Assembly (NCBI GenBank): GCA_031260965.1
Contig: JAISKK010000097.1
Coordinates: forward strand, 1 to 35,186
DNA length: 35,186 nucleotides
Direction of reading: 5' to 3'
DNA from: Desulfovibrio sp.
GTDB lineage: Bacteria; Desulfobacterota; Desulfovibrionia; Desulfovibrionales; Desulfovibrionaceae
Part shown: piece after piece, positions 6,043-15,230 of the stretch
Layout of the letters: the number at the start of each line of letters is the position of its first letter
Numbering within the stretch: position 1 is the stretch's first letter
The notes under the pieces: generated by a model
Database searches by the model: none
The model's input: only the letters and a program-made list of their open reading frames with translations
What the model was told of the DNA's origin: nothing
Position numbers and translations under genes: made by a program

Positions 6043-7803
6043 TTAAGCGGCATAGCCGTATCCACCGGCATCGCCATCGGCCCCTGCCTCTTTTTGAAAC
6101 AGGAGACGCAGAACCTGCGCCATTCCCTTGTTCCCCTGGATCAGGTGGAGCAGGAGGTCCGGCGTCTTGAGCAGGCCATCGACAAGGCTGCGGACAGCTT
6201 TGAGGCGGCGCGTCTGACCCTGCATCCGGGACAGAAACTGCAGTGGGACCTTTTGACCTCGCAGCTTATGATCTGCCGGGACAGCAAACTGGGCGGATCT
6301 GCCGCGCGCAGCATCAGAGAGCAGCGCATGAACGCGGAATGGGCGCTTGAGGAATGCGTGACGCGACTGGCCGACACTTTCAGCCGCCTCTCCTCCCCCT
6401 ATATCCGTGAACGCATTGATGACGTACGGCTGGTTGCGAACCGCATCCAGGCGCGGTTGGCCAATGCCGCCTCTTACCCGCGCCCGGAGAAAGGGGGTAG
6501 CATCATCCTGGCCCCGGACCTGACCCCGGCGGATCTGGCCGCTTTTCCGGGCGGACATCTGACGGCCTTTGCCGTGGAACAGGGCGGCCCCACCTCGCAT
6601 ATCGGCATTTTGGCCCGGGGTTTGCGTACCCCGGCCCTGGTCGGGGTTCTGGGCTTGAGCGAAAAAGCCCCCCAAGCGCGCGAAGCCATTGTGGACGGCT
6701 TGCACGGACGTTTGCTTCTGGACCCCGATCCTGAGGAGGTAGCCGTATATCTGGCCCTGCGCGAACGGCTGACGGAATATGAAAAAAGGGTACGCGCCGA
6801 CGCCGCTCTGCCCGCGGAGACTGTGGACGGCGAGCGGGTGGACATTCTGGCCAATCTGGAGAGCGGGGGAGAAATAACGGACATGCGTTCCTGCGGCGCT
6901 GAAGGAGCGGGGCTGGTGCGCACAGAATTCTCCTATATCGCCCGCACCGCTTTACCCGAAGAAGACGACCTGTACAAAGAATATATGGACATGGCCCGAT
7001 CCGTCTATCCGCATAAAATCGCCTTTCGCACCTTTGACGCGGGCGGGGATAAAATTATCGGCAGCCGCAAGGGACCGCTTGAGAAAAACCCGGCCCTCGG
7101 TTTACGCGGCATCCGCTTTTCCCTGCATCATCAAGATATGTTCCGTTCCCAGTTGCGGGCCATTTTACGCGCCGGAGTCATGGGCAACGCGGCTTTGATC
7201 TTTCCCCTGATCTCCGGTCTGGAGGAGCTTAAACTGGCAAAATCCCTGCTCAATGAGGCGAAACAGGAACTGGGGGCGGAAAAAATTCCCTATGCCCGGG
7301 ATCTGCCTCTGGGCATTATGGTGGAATTGCCCTCCACAGTGCTCATCTCGGACATCCTGGCCCGCGAGGTGGATTTTTTCAGCATCGGGACCAACGATTT
7401 GACCCAGTATTCCCTCGGCGTGGACCGGGACAACCGGCAGGTTGAATACCTGACCCGCGCCATACACCCTGCCATCGTCCGCTCCATCAAACTGGTCGTG
7501 GACAACGCCCACGCCGCCGGTATCCCGGTCTGCGTCTGCGGTGAACTGGCGGCTGACCTTTACTGCCTGCCTCTGCTGATTGGAATGCGGGTGGATGAAA
7601 TTTCTCTGGCCCCGCAGTCGATACCGACTGTCAAACACCTGATCCGCAAAATGCGGGCCTCGAACTGCCGGGAAATGCTGCGCGAGGCCTTGTCCGCTCC
7701 GGGCGGCGCCATGATTGACAATATGGCGCGCCAGGCCTTGTACAGCAGTTTCCCGGAAGATTCGGACTTTTTCGCCTGCCGCCCGGATGCCGATATTGCC
7801 TAG
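6028..7803 (+). CDS. ptsI: Phosphoenolpyruvate-protein phosphotransferase (PTS Enzyme I)
   Basis: Enzyme I takes phosphate from phosphoenolpyruvate and passes it to HPr in the cytoplasm. The 591-residue protein has the usual length and order: an N-terminal HPr-binding helical region, the phospho-histidine segment GGPTSHIGILARG with His191, then the C-terminal PEP-binding barrel with GLVRTEF, RTFDAGGDK, NPALGLRGIR, LGIMVELPS, SIGTNDLTQY and the catalytic cysteine segment CVCGELAAD (Cys504). The histidine loop reads GGPTSHIGI rather than the more common GGRTSHTAI, a mild departure. The ATG at 6028 follows AGGGGGGG and overlaps the mini-ORF stop. It forms an operon with ptsH, and smpB follows 68 bases later on the same strand. 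Confidence 0.96.
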   Translation: MAGAILSGIAVSTGIAIGPCLFLKQETQNLRHSLVPLDQVEQEVRRLEQAIDKAADSFEAARLTLHPGQKLQWDLLTSQLMICRDSKLGGSAARSIREQRMNAEWALEECVTRLADTFSRLSSPYIRERIDDVRLVANRIQARLANAASYPRPEKGGSIILAPDLTPADLAAFPGGHLTAFAVEQGGPTSHIGILARGLRTPALVGVLGLSEKAPQAREAIVDGLHGRLLLDPDPEEVAVYLALRERLTEYEKRVRADAALPAETVDGERVDILANLESGGEITDMRSCGAEGAGLVRTEFSYIARTALPEEDDLYKEYMDMARSVYPHKIAFRTFDAGGDKIIGSRKGPLEKNPALGLRGIRFSLHHQDMFRSQLRAILRAGVMGNAALIFPLISGLEELKLAKSLLNEAKQELGAEKIPYARDLPLGIMVELPSTVLISDILAREVDFFSIGTNDLTQYSLGVDRDNRQVEYLTRAIHPAIVRSIKLVVDNAHAAGIPVCVCGELAADLYCLPLLIGMRVDEISLAPQSIPTVKHLIRKMRASNCREMLREALSAPGGAMIDNMARQALYSSFPEDSDFFACRPDADIA

Positions 7804-7871
7804 CCAGGCAGGAAGATATAGTATGGATGGTTCCGGCATTGTCCGCAAACCCGCAGCACAAACACAGAAAA

Positions 7872-8336
7872 ATGAGTGAAGAACGCCACCAGTCCATCCT
7901 TCGCAATAAAAAAGCCGGGCACAACTTTGAATTCCTGGAGTTCATCGAGGCCGGTCTTGTTTTGAGCGGCGGGGAAATCAAAAGCATCCGCAAAGGGGAT
8001 GTGAATTTTCATGACGCCCATGTCGCCTTCCGCAGGGGCGAGGCCTTTCTGGTCGGGCTGCACATCGCGCCGTACGCCAATGCCGGCTATGTGCCCCAGG
8101 AAGCGGACCGGGAACGCAAGCTTCTTCTGCATACCCGCGAAATCAATATGCTGGCCGCAAAAGTCGCGCAGAAAGGTCTGGCCATTGTTCCGGTAAACCT
8201 GCATTTCCGCAACGGCAAAGTGAAAGCTGAACTGGCCTTGAGCCGGGGCAAGAAAATGCACGACCAGCGCGAAGACCTGAAAGAGGCGGCGGAGAACCGC
8301 GATGCCGGGCGGGAAATGTTCGGGAGCCGGTTTTAG
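7872..8336 (+). CDS. smpB: SsrA-binding protein SmpB
   Basis: SmpB binds tmRNA and helps it enter stalled ribosomes, so that the stuck peptide is tagged and the ribosome freed. The protein has the family landmarks: NKKAGHNFEFLEFIEAGLVLSG, the GGEIKSIRKG tRNA-like-domain segment, HIAPYANAG, KLLLHTREI, and near the C-terminus SRGKKMHDQREDLK. The start at 7872 gives 154 residues, the normal size, but has no clear ribosome-binding site. An in-frame ATG at 7827 gives 169 residues and has AGGAAG 11 bases upstream, so it is a real alternative. No tmRNA gene is found next to it here. Confidence 0.93.
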   Translation: MSEERHQSILRNKKAGHNFEFLEFIEAGLVLSGGEIKSIRKGDVNFHDAHVAFRRGEAFLVGLHIAPYANAGYVPQEADRERKLLLHTREINMLAAKVAQKGLAIVPVNLHFRNGKVKAELALSRGKKMHDQREDLKEAAENRDAGREMFGSRF

Positions 8337-8346
8337 AACGCCCCAA

Positions 8347-8440
8347 AGCATTTCACACATGAAATGCTCGCAAGGATTTCCTGTAAATCCTTGCCGCCAA
8401 ATAGGCGCAGGTGAGCTTTGCTCGCCGTAAGCGACTATTT
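8347..8440. repeat. Array of three consecutive hairpins between smpB and glnS
   Basis: Three stem-loops follow one another with almost no spacing. The first has arms AGCATTTCA/TGAAATGCT (8347-8368), nine perfect pairs and a four-base loop. The second has GCAAGGATTT/AAATCCTTGC (8370-8394), ten perfect pairs. The third is closed by AAATAG/CTATTT (8399-8440), with GGTGAGC/GCTCGCC inside. None is followed by a T run on either strand, so they are not ordinary intrinsic terminators. They may act as a bidirectional transcript-end stabiliser or be a dispersed repeat. Confidence 0.7.
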
Positions 8441-8446
8441 GAAGCG

Positions 8447-10183
8447 TTAACTGCTCTGGGACCGGCCCTGCTTTTCCAGTTTGGCCCAGGTGTCTTTCAG
8501 GGTAACCGTGCGGTTGAACACGGGATGCTCCGGGCTGGTGTCGTAGTCGGCGCAAAAATAGCCCAAACGCTCGAATTGAACGCGTTCCCCGGCCGGCAGA
8601 GAACGCAGGGAGGGATCGATAAAGCCGGTCACGCGCAACAAAGAATCCGGATTGAGACAGTCCGGGAAGGTCTTGCCGGGGTCAACGGCGGAGGGATCAT
8701 CCTTTAGAAAAAGATGATCATAAAGGCGCACCTCGGCCGGGACCGCGTGCGAAGCCGAAACCCAGTGCAGGGTCCCCTTGACCTTACGCCCGTCCGGGCT
8801 GCCCCCGCCCCAGCTTTGCGGGTCATAGGAGCAAATCAGGGCGGAAATATTACCCTGCGCGTCTTTTTGCACTTCCCGGCAGGTGATATAATAAGCGCAA
8901 CGCAGCCGCACCTCGGCGCCCGGCGAGAGACGGAAAAACTTTTTCGGGGGTTCAGCGCGGAAATCATCCTGTTCTATATAGAGTTCGCGAGAAAAGGGGA
9001 CGCTGCGCGCACCCAGTTCCGGGCGCTCCGGGTTGAGCGGCAGATCCAGCCATTCAACCTGCCCTTCCGGATAGTTTTCGATAATCACCTTGAGCGGGGC
9101 CAGCACGGCCATAGCGCGCGCGGATGTGGCGTTCAGGTATTCGCGAATGCAGAATTCCAGCATTGCGTAGTCCACAATATTGTCAGCCCTGGATACCCCG
9201 ATGCGGGACACAAACTCGCGCAGGGCTTCAGGTGGAACACCTCGCCGGCGCAAACCGGAGAGCGTGGGCATACGCGGGTCATCCCATCCCTGCACATGGC
9301 CTTCTTCGACAAGCTGGATGAGCTTGCGTTTGGACAGGACCGTGCGGGTGAGGCTCAAGCGCGCGAACTCCGTCTGTTCGGAGCGGAAAATGTCCAGGGT
9401 GTTCAAAACCCAGTTGTAAAGCTCGCGGTTATTGACAAATTCCAGGGTGCACAAAGAATAGGTGATGCCTTCCAGAGAATCGCAGATGCAGTGCGTATAA
9501 TCGTAAAGAGGGTAGATGTGCCATTTCTCGCCGGTGCGGTGGTGGGCGGCGTGGCGGATGCGATAAAGCACCGGATCGCGCATGATGATGTTCGGGGAGG
9601 CCATGTCTATTTTGGCGCGCAGAACGTGGACCCCGTCCGCGAATTCTCCGTCGCGCATGCGCCGGAAGAGGTCGAGGCTATCTTCCACACTGCGCTCCCG
9701 GTAGGGACTGTCACGTCCCGGCTCGGTCAGAGTGCCCCGGTATTCCCGAATTTCGTCCCCGGAGAGGCTGTCCACATAGGCTTTGCCCATGCGGATCAAC
9801 TGTTCGGCAAAGGAGTAGAGCCGGTCAAAGTAATCGGAGGCGTAATATTCACGATCTCCCCAGTCCCCGCCCAGCCAGCGCACATCCGAGCGGATCGCGT
9901 CAACATATTCCCGGCTTTCCTTTTCCGGATTGGTGTCGTCAAAACGCAGGTTGCACAATCCCCCCCGCTCGGCGGCCACCCCGAAATTCAGACATATGGA
10001 TTTGGCGTGTCCCAGGTGCAAATAGCCGTTGGGTTCGGGAGGAAAACGGGTATGTACGATTTTTTTGCGCCCGGCGGCCAGATCCGTTTCAATCATGGCC
10101 CGGATAAAATCCCGGTTCTGGAATTTATGCGCCGCCTCATCCCCGTTTATGCCGGACAAAGCGTCCGGCGTATCATTTCCCAT
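8447..10183 (-). CDS. glnS: Glutaminyl-tRNA synthetase
   Basis: This class I synthetase charges tRNA-Gln with glutamine. The 578-residue protein shows the HIGH-region [14 protein letters not shown], then [34 protein letters not shown] in the active site, and VLSKRKL as the KMSKS loop. The C-terminal 230 residues are the two beta-barrels that read the anticodon, ending in [12 protein letters not shown]. The start at 10183 was chosen because AGGA lies eight bases upstream; the longer track ORF has no such site. GlnRS in bacteria is generally thought to have come from eukaryotes by transfer. It is the last gene of the minus-strand block that begins with the zinc-ribbon gene, 40 bases after the membrane protein gene. 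Confidence 0.96.
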   Translation of the reverse strand: MGNDTPDALSGINGDEAAHKFQNRDFIRAMIETDLAAGRKKIVHTRFPPEPNGYLHLGHAKSICLNFGVAAERGGLCNLRFDDTNPEKESREYVDAIRSDVRWLGGDWGDREYYASDYFDRLYSFAEQLIRMGKAYVDSLSGDEIREYRGTLTEPGRDSPYRERSVEDSLDLFRRMRDGEFADGVHVLRAKIDMASPNIIMRDPVLYRIRHAAHHRTGEKWHIYPLYDYTHCICDSLEGITYSLCTLEFVNNRELYNWVLNTLDIFRSEQTEFARLSLTRTVLSKRKLIQLVEEGHVQGWDDPRMPTLSGLRRRGVPPEALREFVSRIGVSRADNIVDYAMLEFCIREYLNATSARAMAVLAPLKVIIENYPEGQVEWLDLPLNPERPELGARSVPFSRELYIEQDDFRAEPPKKFFRLSPGAEVRLRCAYYITCREVQKDAQGNISALICSYDPQSWGGGSPDGRKVKGTLHWVSASHAVPAEVRLYDHLFLKDDPSAVDPGKTFPDCLNPDSLLRVTGFIDPSLRSLPAGERVQFERLGYFCADYDTSPEHPVFNRTVTLKDTWAKLEKQGRSQSS

Positions 10184-10223
10184 GGGTTGATCCTGTATGT
10201 CAGATTTAGACTTACGCCTGCTT

Positions 10224-11195
10224 TCAGCGGCGCAGGGGGTATGTTTCCCGGTAGGTCCGGCCTTCGGATATTTCAATAATAACGTCAATCCGCAAAATCT
10301 CGTCGGGCTTGATTTCCTGGGGAAGGCGGGCTACGCCCTGCATCGGTTTCATACGCAGAATGGAAAAACGCGTGTTTTCCATATCCTGCAGAGGCAAATC
10401 CAGACGCGACCCATCAGCCAGCACGGCCGCATAACGAGCCTGACCGCTTACCGGACGCTGTCCGTCAACCAGGTTGGTTGACAGCTCATAGCTGATGCGC
10501 AAACGCTGCGGTCCCTGCAGACGGGCATTAAAATCCCCGATACGCAGGGGACTGTCCGCAGAGGTCAGAGGCGGATAATTGGGAGCCGCCGTCTGAGGAC
10601 TGCTCCCGGTCTCGGCAGCAGCGCCCGCGCCCTTGTCGCCCGGTGTTTCGGCAGAAGTCGGAGCTTCGGACGCGGGCGGCGTCTGACCGGCAGCGTTTTG
10701 CGGCGCCTGGGCAGTTGCGTTTTGCTGCGTCTGGCCCGTCGCAGGCGGAGCGGTCGCCACGTTTGACGCGGGTAAAGCTGAAGATGCAGGGGCCACGGTC
10801 GCCTGGGCGGATACCTGGGCACTTGCGGGAGCCGCGGGCGTACTTGCGTTCTGACTTTTGCCGGGCACAGGTCCGCCGACTTCAGTATAACTGGGTTTGG
10901 GGCCGGTTTCCGTACTTGCTGTCAGTAGCCGCTCAAGATTGGCAAGCCGCTCAAGCTGCAGACGCATTTCGGAAATTTCGCGTTCCATGGCGGCATTGGC
11001 GGCCGCTGTCTCACGGTATTTGGCAAAAAATTTGGCGCCGCAGAAAATGCCCACCCCTCCGCCAATCATGAGAATCAGAAACAAAATCAGACAAAAATGC
11101 AAAAAACCGCTGTGTACCCGAAAAGTCCGGGCCTGTGAATCATCGCGCATGAGGAGAACATTGTAATGCGTCTGTTTTTTAATTACCGGCTTCAA
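10224..11195 (-). CDS. Membrane-anchored protein with a low-complexity linker, coupled to the L,D-transpeptidase gene
   Basis: The 323-residue protein has a short basic N-terminus ([18 protein letters not shown]), one membrane helix at about residues 30-52 ([20 protein letters not shown]), a coiled-coil stretch at about 60-92, a long Pro/Ala/Thr/Gln-rich linker at about 105-215, and a C-terminal beta-rich domain of about 105 residues. It is probably a periplasm-facing protein of the cell envelope. I do not recognise a named family. The TTG at 11195 is proposed as start: GGAG lies just upstream, and it places KPVIKK at the N-terminus. The track ATG at 11234 lies deep in the upstream gene. The TTG start overlaps the transpeptidase end by 17 bases, so translation is probably coupled and the two proteins may act together. 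Confidence 0.75.
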   Translation of the reverse strand: MKPVIKKQTHYNVLLMRDDSQARTFRVHSGFLHFCLILFLILMIGGGVGIFCGAKFFAKYRETAAANAAMEREISEMRLQLERLANLERLLTASTETGPKPSYTEVGGPVPGKSQNASTPAAPASAQVSAQATVAPASSALPASNVATAPPATGQTQQNATAQAPQNAAGQTPPASEAPTSAETPGDKGAGAAAETGSSPQTAAPNYPPLTSADSPLRIGDFNARLQGPQRLRISYELSTNLVDGQRPVSGQARYAAVLADGSRLDLPLQDMENTRFSILRMKPMQGVARLPQEIKPDEILRIDVIIEISEGRTYRETYPLRR

Positions 11196-13275
11196 AAGCG
11201 CTCCATTCTTCCCGCGTGATCCGCCACGCTCCATTCATATATTCAAATGTCAAAGTTTTCAAGCCATTATCTCCACGACCTGTCTTATCCGCATAAAGCT
11301 GGTTCATATCCGCTATAACTTTGTCGCCATGAACCCGCATGCGGATATCGGAAAGCCGGACCTCGGCCGGAGCTGCCTTGCTCCAGAGCTTTTCCTTATG
11401 CCTGCGGATGCTTTTCTGCCCCGTATGCGCACCCTGTTGCGCATTCGGCGCATAAAAGGCCGTGTAATCATCAAGGTTGCCGGACTCCCAGGCATTACGC
11501 CATCCTTTCACCTGTTCGGTTACGGCTTCAACCAGGGCAGCAAATCCGGATTCGCCCCGCCCCCGCGCTTTTGTCTGCAAAGCCTGGCCCTTTTTCCCGG
11601 CTTGCGCGCCTGTACTTACCTGTGCGGACAGCATGTCTTCGTTTTCCGAAGCGCGACCCGGTTCCGAAACGGCATCCGCGGCGGGATCCGCAACACGTGG
11701 AGCGAGCGAAGCGCCAAGTCCTTGCGCGGGCAAAGCCGGAGGCAGGGACAAATTCTGCCCCTCCATGCTTACCACGGACGCTTTCCCGCTCCGCTCCCCG
11801 GCGGACGAGCTTGCCGTCTCCGTGTTCCGGGCGGAAAGACGCATACGTTCGGCCAGCAGGAAGGCTTCGGGAGCGGGTCTGGCCATTGCCCCGAAAGTTG
11901 GATCTTCCACATGATCCGGGCTGCTTTTGCCCCGCGTCTGCATCCCGACCGACTGTGCCGCGGGGTTTGCCCGATCGCCGCTTCGGGAGGGACCTCCCTC
12001 GACGACCGTGTCCGGGACAGGCTTGAAGGCCATGGGGACGCCGTCCGCATCCTGACTTTTGCTTTCCGGTTGCGCGGCCGCAACAAGCTCCACTTTCTGG
12101 CCCATCTTGCCGGGCAGGACCAGAGGCGCGGGCTTCCATTCGGCGTCAAGCTGAGAGGCAACATCCTGGGCGGCACTGCCCTGCAGGGGAGGCAGAAAGG
12201 GAGAAGCGGAGGCGACCAGAGCGGACTCCAGTCCAGGTTCCCATTCCATGCCGATAATTTTGAATTCGCCCTGGGCGTTTTTGTCCCAGTAGAGACGGCG
12301 GATGCCGCGCGTGGACAGGTTCGGAGCCTTGTAGTCCTGGAAAAACCAGCTCACCCAATAGCCGGGACCGCGCAAAATCTGGATGTCGCTGACGCTCGTG
12401 CGTATCCAGGGCAGCATCTTGAATAGACGCTCCTTGTTCTCCCGAAAAGCGGCAAAGGACTCGCCCTGAGCCCTGCTGTAGGAATCCTGTTCATAAAAAT
12501 CAAAGTATTTCCGGTTCCTGTCCGACCAGGCCTCGGCCCAATCCTTGACCTTTTGCTCCAGACGCCGAACCTCGGAGATCTCCGCGCGCGCCTCCTCCGC
12601 CTTCATGGAAAAAGTCTGGGTAAGGGCAACGGGAGTACCCGGCGCGAGGAGTTTGCGCAGTACAGTGAGATCGTCATTGTGAAGGGCGACGCAACCTTCG
12701 GTTTGCAGGGGAACCAAAGGTTCTCCCCGACCATGCACCCAAATCCCGAAGCCGGTTTTGCCGCGCAAACGATCCACAGGATTCGGATAATTAAGGGTAA
12801 ATGCCTCCGGCCCGAATTTGGTAAAATCAAGCCCGCCCTCAATATGGCGCACGACAAAATATATGCCTTCCGGGGTTTTTAAGTCTTTTTCCACTTCCTT
12901 GTCGCCGGGCTTCTGGCCGGTGGTACAGATAAAAACCTTGGAGAGGCGGAAGGGGCTGTGTTTTTCGAAAAAAGCCAGTTTCTGTCTGGATTTGTCCACA
13001 ACAAAAAGATAGGCGGGGTTGGCCGGATGATCGGCAATCACCGCGTTCCAGGCCGCCAGAGCGGGAAGAGAACGGAAAAAAAACAGACCTGCGAGAAAAA
13101 GGGGAAGGACAAATAAACAGGCGCGGCGTACAAATGCAGGGCGAGACGAAGAACGTGTTTCTCCCGGTCCTGTACGCGTGAAAAATTGTGCAAATGCAAC
13201 CGATGAAGGAGGTCCCATCCCCCCTGGGCATATGGGTGGTTTTTTGCGCAGAATGCGAAAATCCGGCATGGACAT
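11179..13275 (-). CDS. L,D-transpeptidase (YkuD family) with two NTF2-like domains
   Basis: The enzyme is predicted to form or edit peptidoglycan cross-links, or to attach proteins to peptidoglycan, in the periplasm. A hydrophobic segment at about residues 51-75 (RRACLFVLPLFLAGLFFF) is a signal peptide or anchor, preceded by an unusually long N-terminus, so the true start may be later. GAGG lies five bases before the ATG used here. The YkuD domain spans about 88-222 and has HGRG (His181) and TEGCVALHND with catalytic Cys195. Residues 243-345 and 595-695 are two related NTF2/SnoaL-like domains, both starting with a VK-W--AW pattern and ending with MEW or EEW. A low-complexity linker of about 240 residues separates them. 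At 698 residues it is far longer than simple YkuD enzymes. It sits between pyrE and a coupled membrane protein gene. Confidence 0.85.
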   Translation of the reverse strand: MSMPDFRILRKKPPICPGGMGPPSSVAFAQFFTRTGPGETRSSSRPAFVRRACLFVLPLFLAGLFFFRSLPALAAWNAVIADHPANPAYLFVVDKSRQKLAFFEKHSPFRLSKVFICTTGQKPGDKEVEKDLKTPEGIYFVVRHIEGGLDFTKFGPEAFTLNYPNPVDRLRGKTGFGIWVHGRGEPLVPLQTEGCVALHNDDLTVLRKLLAPGTPVALTQTFSMKAEEARAEISEVRRLEQKVKDWAEAWSDRNRKYFDFYEQDSYSRAQGESFAAFRENKERLFKMLPWIRTSVSDIQILRGPGYWVSWFFQDYKAPNLSTRGIRRLYWDKNAQGEFKIIGMEWEPGLESALVASASPFLPPLQGSAAQDVASQLDAEWKPAPLVLPGKMGQKVELVAAAQPESKSQDADGVPMAFKPVPDTVVEGGPSRSGDRANPAAQSVGMQTRGKSSPDHVEDPTFGAMARPAPEAFLLAERMRLSARNTETASSSAGERSGKASVVSMEGQNLSLPPALPAQGLGASLAPRVADPAADAVSEPGRASENEDMLSAQVSTGAQAGKKGQALQTKARGRGESGFAALVEAVTEQVKGWRNAWESGNLDDYTAFYAPNAQQGAHTGQKSIRRHKEKLWSKAAPAEVRLSDIRMRVHGDKVIADMNQLYADKTGRGDNGLKTLTFEYMNGAWRITREEWSAFEAGN

Positions 13276-13326
13276 GCGCGCCTCGTTGCTCCGGAACGGT
13301 TCAGGCTTGGGCTGGACGAAAAAATG

Positions 13327-13911
13327 CTAGCTGCGCCGGGCCAGGGTCGTAAGCTCCGCGCGCGTGAACAGGGATTTAAGCTCCCGACCCGCTGCGACAA
13401 AGGCCTCAATACCGTCCGGCTCTTCCCGGTTCAAAATGCAGAAAACAGAGGCCACCTCCAGACCAGCCCGCTCTATCTTCTCTGCCGCCTTTAGCACAGA
13501 AGCGCCGGTGCTGACAACATCTTCCAGCATGACCACCCGATCTCCGGGCCGAACATTTTTCAGACCTTCAATCAGCAGGGCCGCGCCGTGATTTTTGGCC
13601 TCCTTGCGGACAATAAGCGCGGGCAGACTGCGTCCGGCCTCCAGGGCGGCCAGGGAAGTGGCCGTCAACAGGGGGTCGGCGCCCAAAGTCATGCCGGCCA
13701 CGGCCTGGACATTCATATCTTTGAGCATATTGAAAAAAAGCGTGCCTATCAGCCGCGCCCCGGCCGGATAAAGAGAACTCTGCCGGCAATCGAAATAATA
13801 ATGGCTTTTGCGTCCGGAACTTAAGGTAAAATCCCCTTCAAGATAGGATTTTTCATATAAAATGGCCGCAAGCTCGGCTTTTTGCCTCTGCAGGATCCCC
13901 CCTTCACTCAT
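13327..13911 (-). CDS. pyrE: Orotate phosphoribosyltransferase
   Basis: PyrE joins orotate to phosphoribosyl pyrophosphate to give orotidine monophosphate, the fifth step of pyrimidine synthesis. The 194-residue protein has FTLSSGRKSHYYFDCR near the N-terminus, GMTLGADPLL in the middle, the flexible-loop basic residues VRKEAKNHG, and the PRPP-binding motif VVMLEDVVSTGAS. The ATG at 13911 has GGAGACGA just upstream. It overlaps the purB stop by eight bases, so purine and pyrimidine genes are translated together here. The track ORF start further upstream lies inside purB. Confidence 0.94.
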   Translation of the reverse strand: MSEGGILQRQKAELAAILYEKSYLEGDFTLSSGRKSHYYFDCRQSSLYPAGARLIGTLFFNMLKDMNVQAVAGMTLGADPLLTATSLAALEAGRSLPALIVRKEAKNHGAALLIEGLKNVRPGDRVVMLEDVVSTGASVLKAAEKIERAGLEVASVFCILNREEPDGIEAFVAAGRELKSLFTRAELTTLARRS

Positions 13912-15211
13912 TGTCGTCTCCGAAAACCCGCGCATAGACCACATCTTCATAACGCAAACAGCGGGAAGGATCAAAAAGCGTGTCCAGACGTTCCGGTTTC
14001 AGACGCGCCTTGATGCGATCATCCGCGCGCACCAGATCGGGAAAGAATTTTTTTTCCTCCCAACTATGCATGGCCAGTTCCTGTACCAGGAGATAGGCCT
14101 CCTGCCGGGGCAGAGCAGCTTCTTCCACCAGAGCCAGCAGCACACTCTGGGAAAAAAACAGTCCGTGCGAGGCCATGAGGTTTTTTTCCATATTCTCCGG
14201 ATTAACACGCAGGCCGAGAAGCAGGCGGTTCAAACGATCCAGGATATAATCCGCGAGGATGGTGGAATCCGGCATAATCACGCGTTCCACCGAAGAATGG
14301 CTGATGTCGCGTTCATGCCAGAGAGCCGTATTCTCCATGGCCGCAAACGCGTTGGAGCGCAGCAGACGGGCCAGACCGCTCATGTTTTCCGCAGATATGG
14401 GGTTCTTTTTGTGGGGCATGGCGGAGGAACCTTTCTGCCCCCTGGCGAATCCTTCCTCCACTTCCATGAGTTCCGTGCGCTGCAAATGGCGCAGTTCAAT
14501 GCAGAGGCGCTCCACGCCGCCCGCTGTCAGGGCCAGGGAGGTAAAATAGTGGGCGTAGCGGTCGCGCTGGATGATCTGTGTGGACACCGGGTCCGCCTTC
14601 AGACCAAGCAAGTCCAGGGCAATGCCTTCCAGTTCCGGAGTAAGGGCAGTATAGGTCCCCACGGCGCCGGAAATTTTGCCGGTGCGCACGTCTTCAGCGG
14701 CAGCGGCGAAACGCTCGCGGTGGCGGACAAATTCAGCATAAAATCCGGCTATTTTCAGGCCGAAGCTGGTGGGTTCAGCGTGAATGCCGTGGGTGCGCCC
14801 CATGCAGAGCCGCCCCTTGTGGGTCAGGGCAAGTTTTTTCAGAGTGCCGAGCAGGGCGTCCAAATCCGCGAGAATGATCTTCCCGGCCCGCGTCAGGAGC
14901 AGGGCGTTGGCCGTGTCCACAATATCCGAGGATGTGCAGCCGAGGTGGATGAAGCGGGCGGCCGGACCGACCTTTTCCTCCAGTGCGGTCAGAAAAGCTA
15001 TCACGTCATGCCGGGTTTCCTCTTCAATGACCAGAACCCGGGCAGGGTCGACCACTGCTTTGGCGCGTATTTCGGCCATGCTTTGCGCGTCAATCACCCC
15101 CAGACGGGTCCAGGCCTCGCACACAGCCAATTCCACCTCAAGCCAACTTGCAAACTTTTGCTCCAGGCTCCAAAGAGCGCTCATTCCCGGGCGGGAGTAA
15201 CGGTCTATCAT
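13904..15211 (-). CDS. purB: Adenylosuccinate lyase
   Basis: PurB removes fumarate from SAICAR and from adenylosuccinate, so it acts twice in AMP synthesis. The 435-residue protein has the usual length of the short bacterial form. It starts with MIDRYSRPGMSALWS and includes HLGCTSSDIVDTA, MGRTHGIHAEPTSFG, and the fumarase/lyase superfamily signature GSSAMPHKKNP. The later segment HERDISHSSVERV is also conserved. The ATG at 15211 has AGGAC nearby. It starts 19 bases after the zinc-ribbon stop and overlaps pyrE by eight bases, so it sits inside one operon. Confidence 0.96.
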   Translation of the reverse strand: MIDRYSRPGMSALWSLEQKFASWLEVELAVCEAWTRLGVIDAQSMAEIRAKAVVDPARVLVIEEETRHDVIAFLTALEEKVGPAARFIHLGCTSSDIVDTANALLLTRAGKIILADLDALLGTLKKLALTHKGRLCMGRTHGIHAEPTSFGLKIAGFYAEFVRHRERFAAAAEDVRTGKISGAVGTYTALTPELEGIALDLLGLKADPVSTQIIQRDRYAHYFTSLALTAGGVERLCIELRHLQRTELMEVEEGFARGQKGSSAMPHKKNPISAENMSGLARLLRSNAFAAMENTALWHERDISHSSVERVIMPDSTILADYILDRLNRLLLGLRVNPENMEKNLMASHGLFFSQSVLLALVEEAALPRQEAYLLVQELAMHSWEEKKFFPDLVRADDRIKARLKPERLDTLFDPSRCLRYEDVVYARVFGDDNE

Positions 15212-15230
15212 GATCAGTCCTGCATAGCCC

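Noticed and set aside
7823-8440. tmRNA gene next to smpB
   Set aside because: No tRNA-Ala-like ends or tag-peptide reading frame is visible; the structured region after smpB is three simple hairpins.
8714-10279. 521-codon plus-strand ORF opposite glnS
   Set aside because: It mirrors the glnS codons, has no ribosome-binding site and shows no family motifs.
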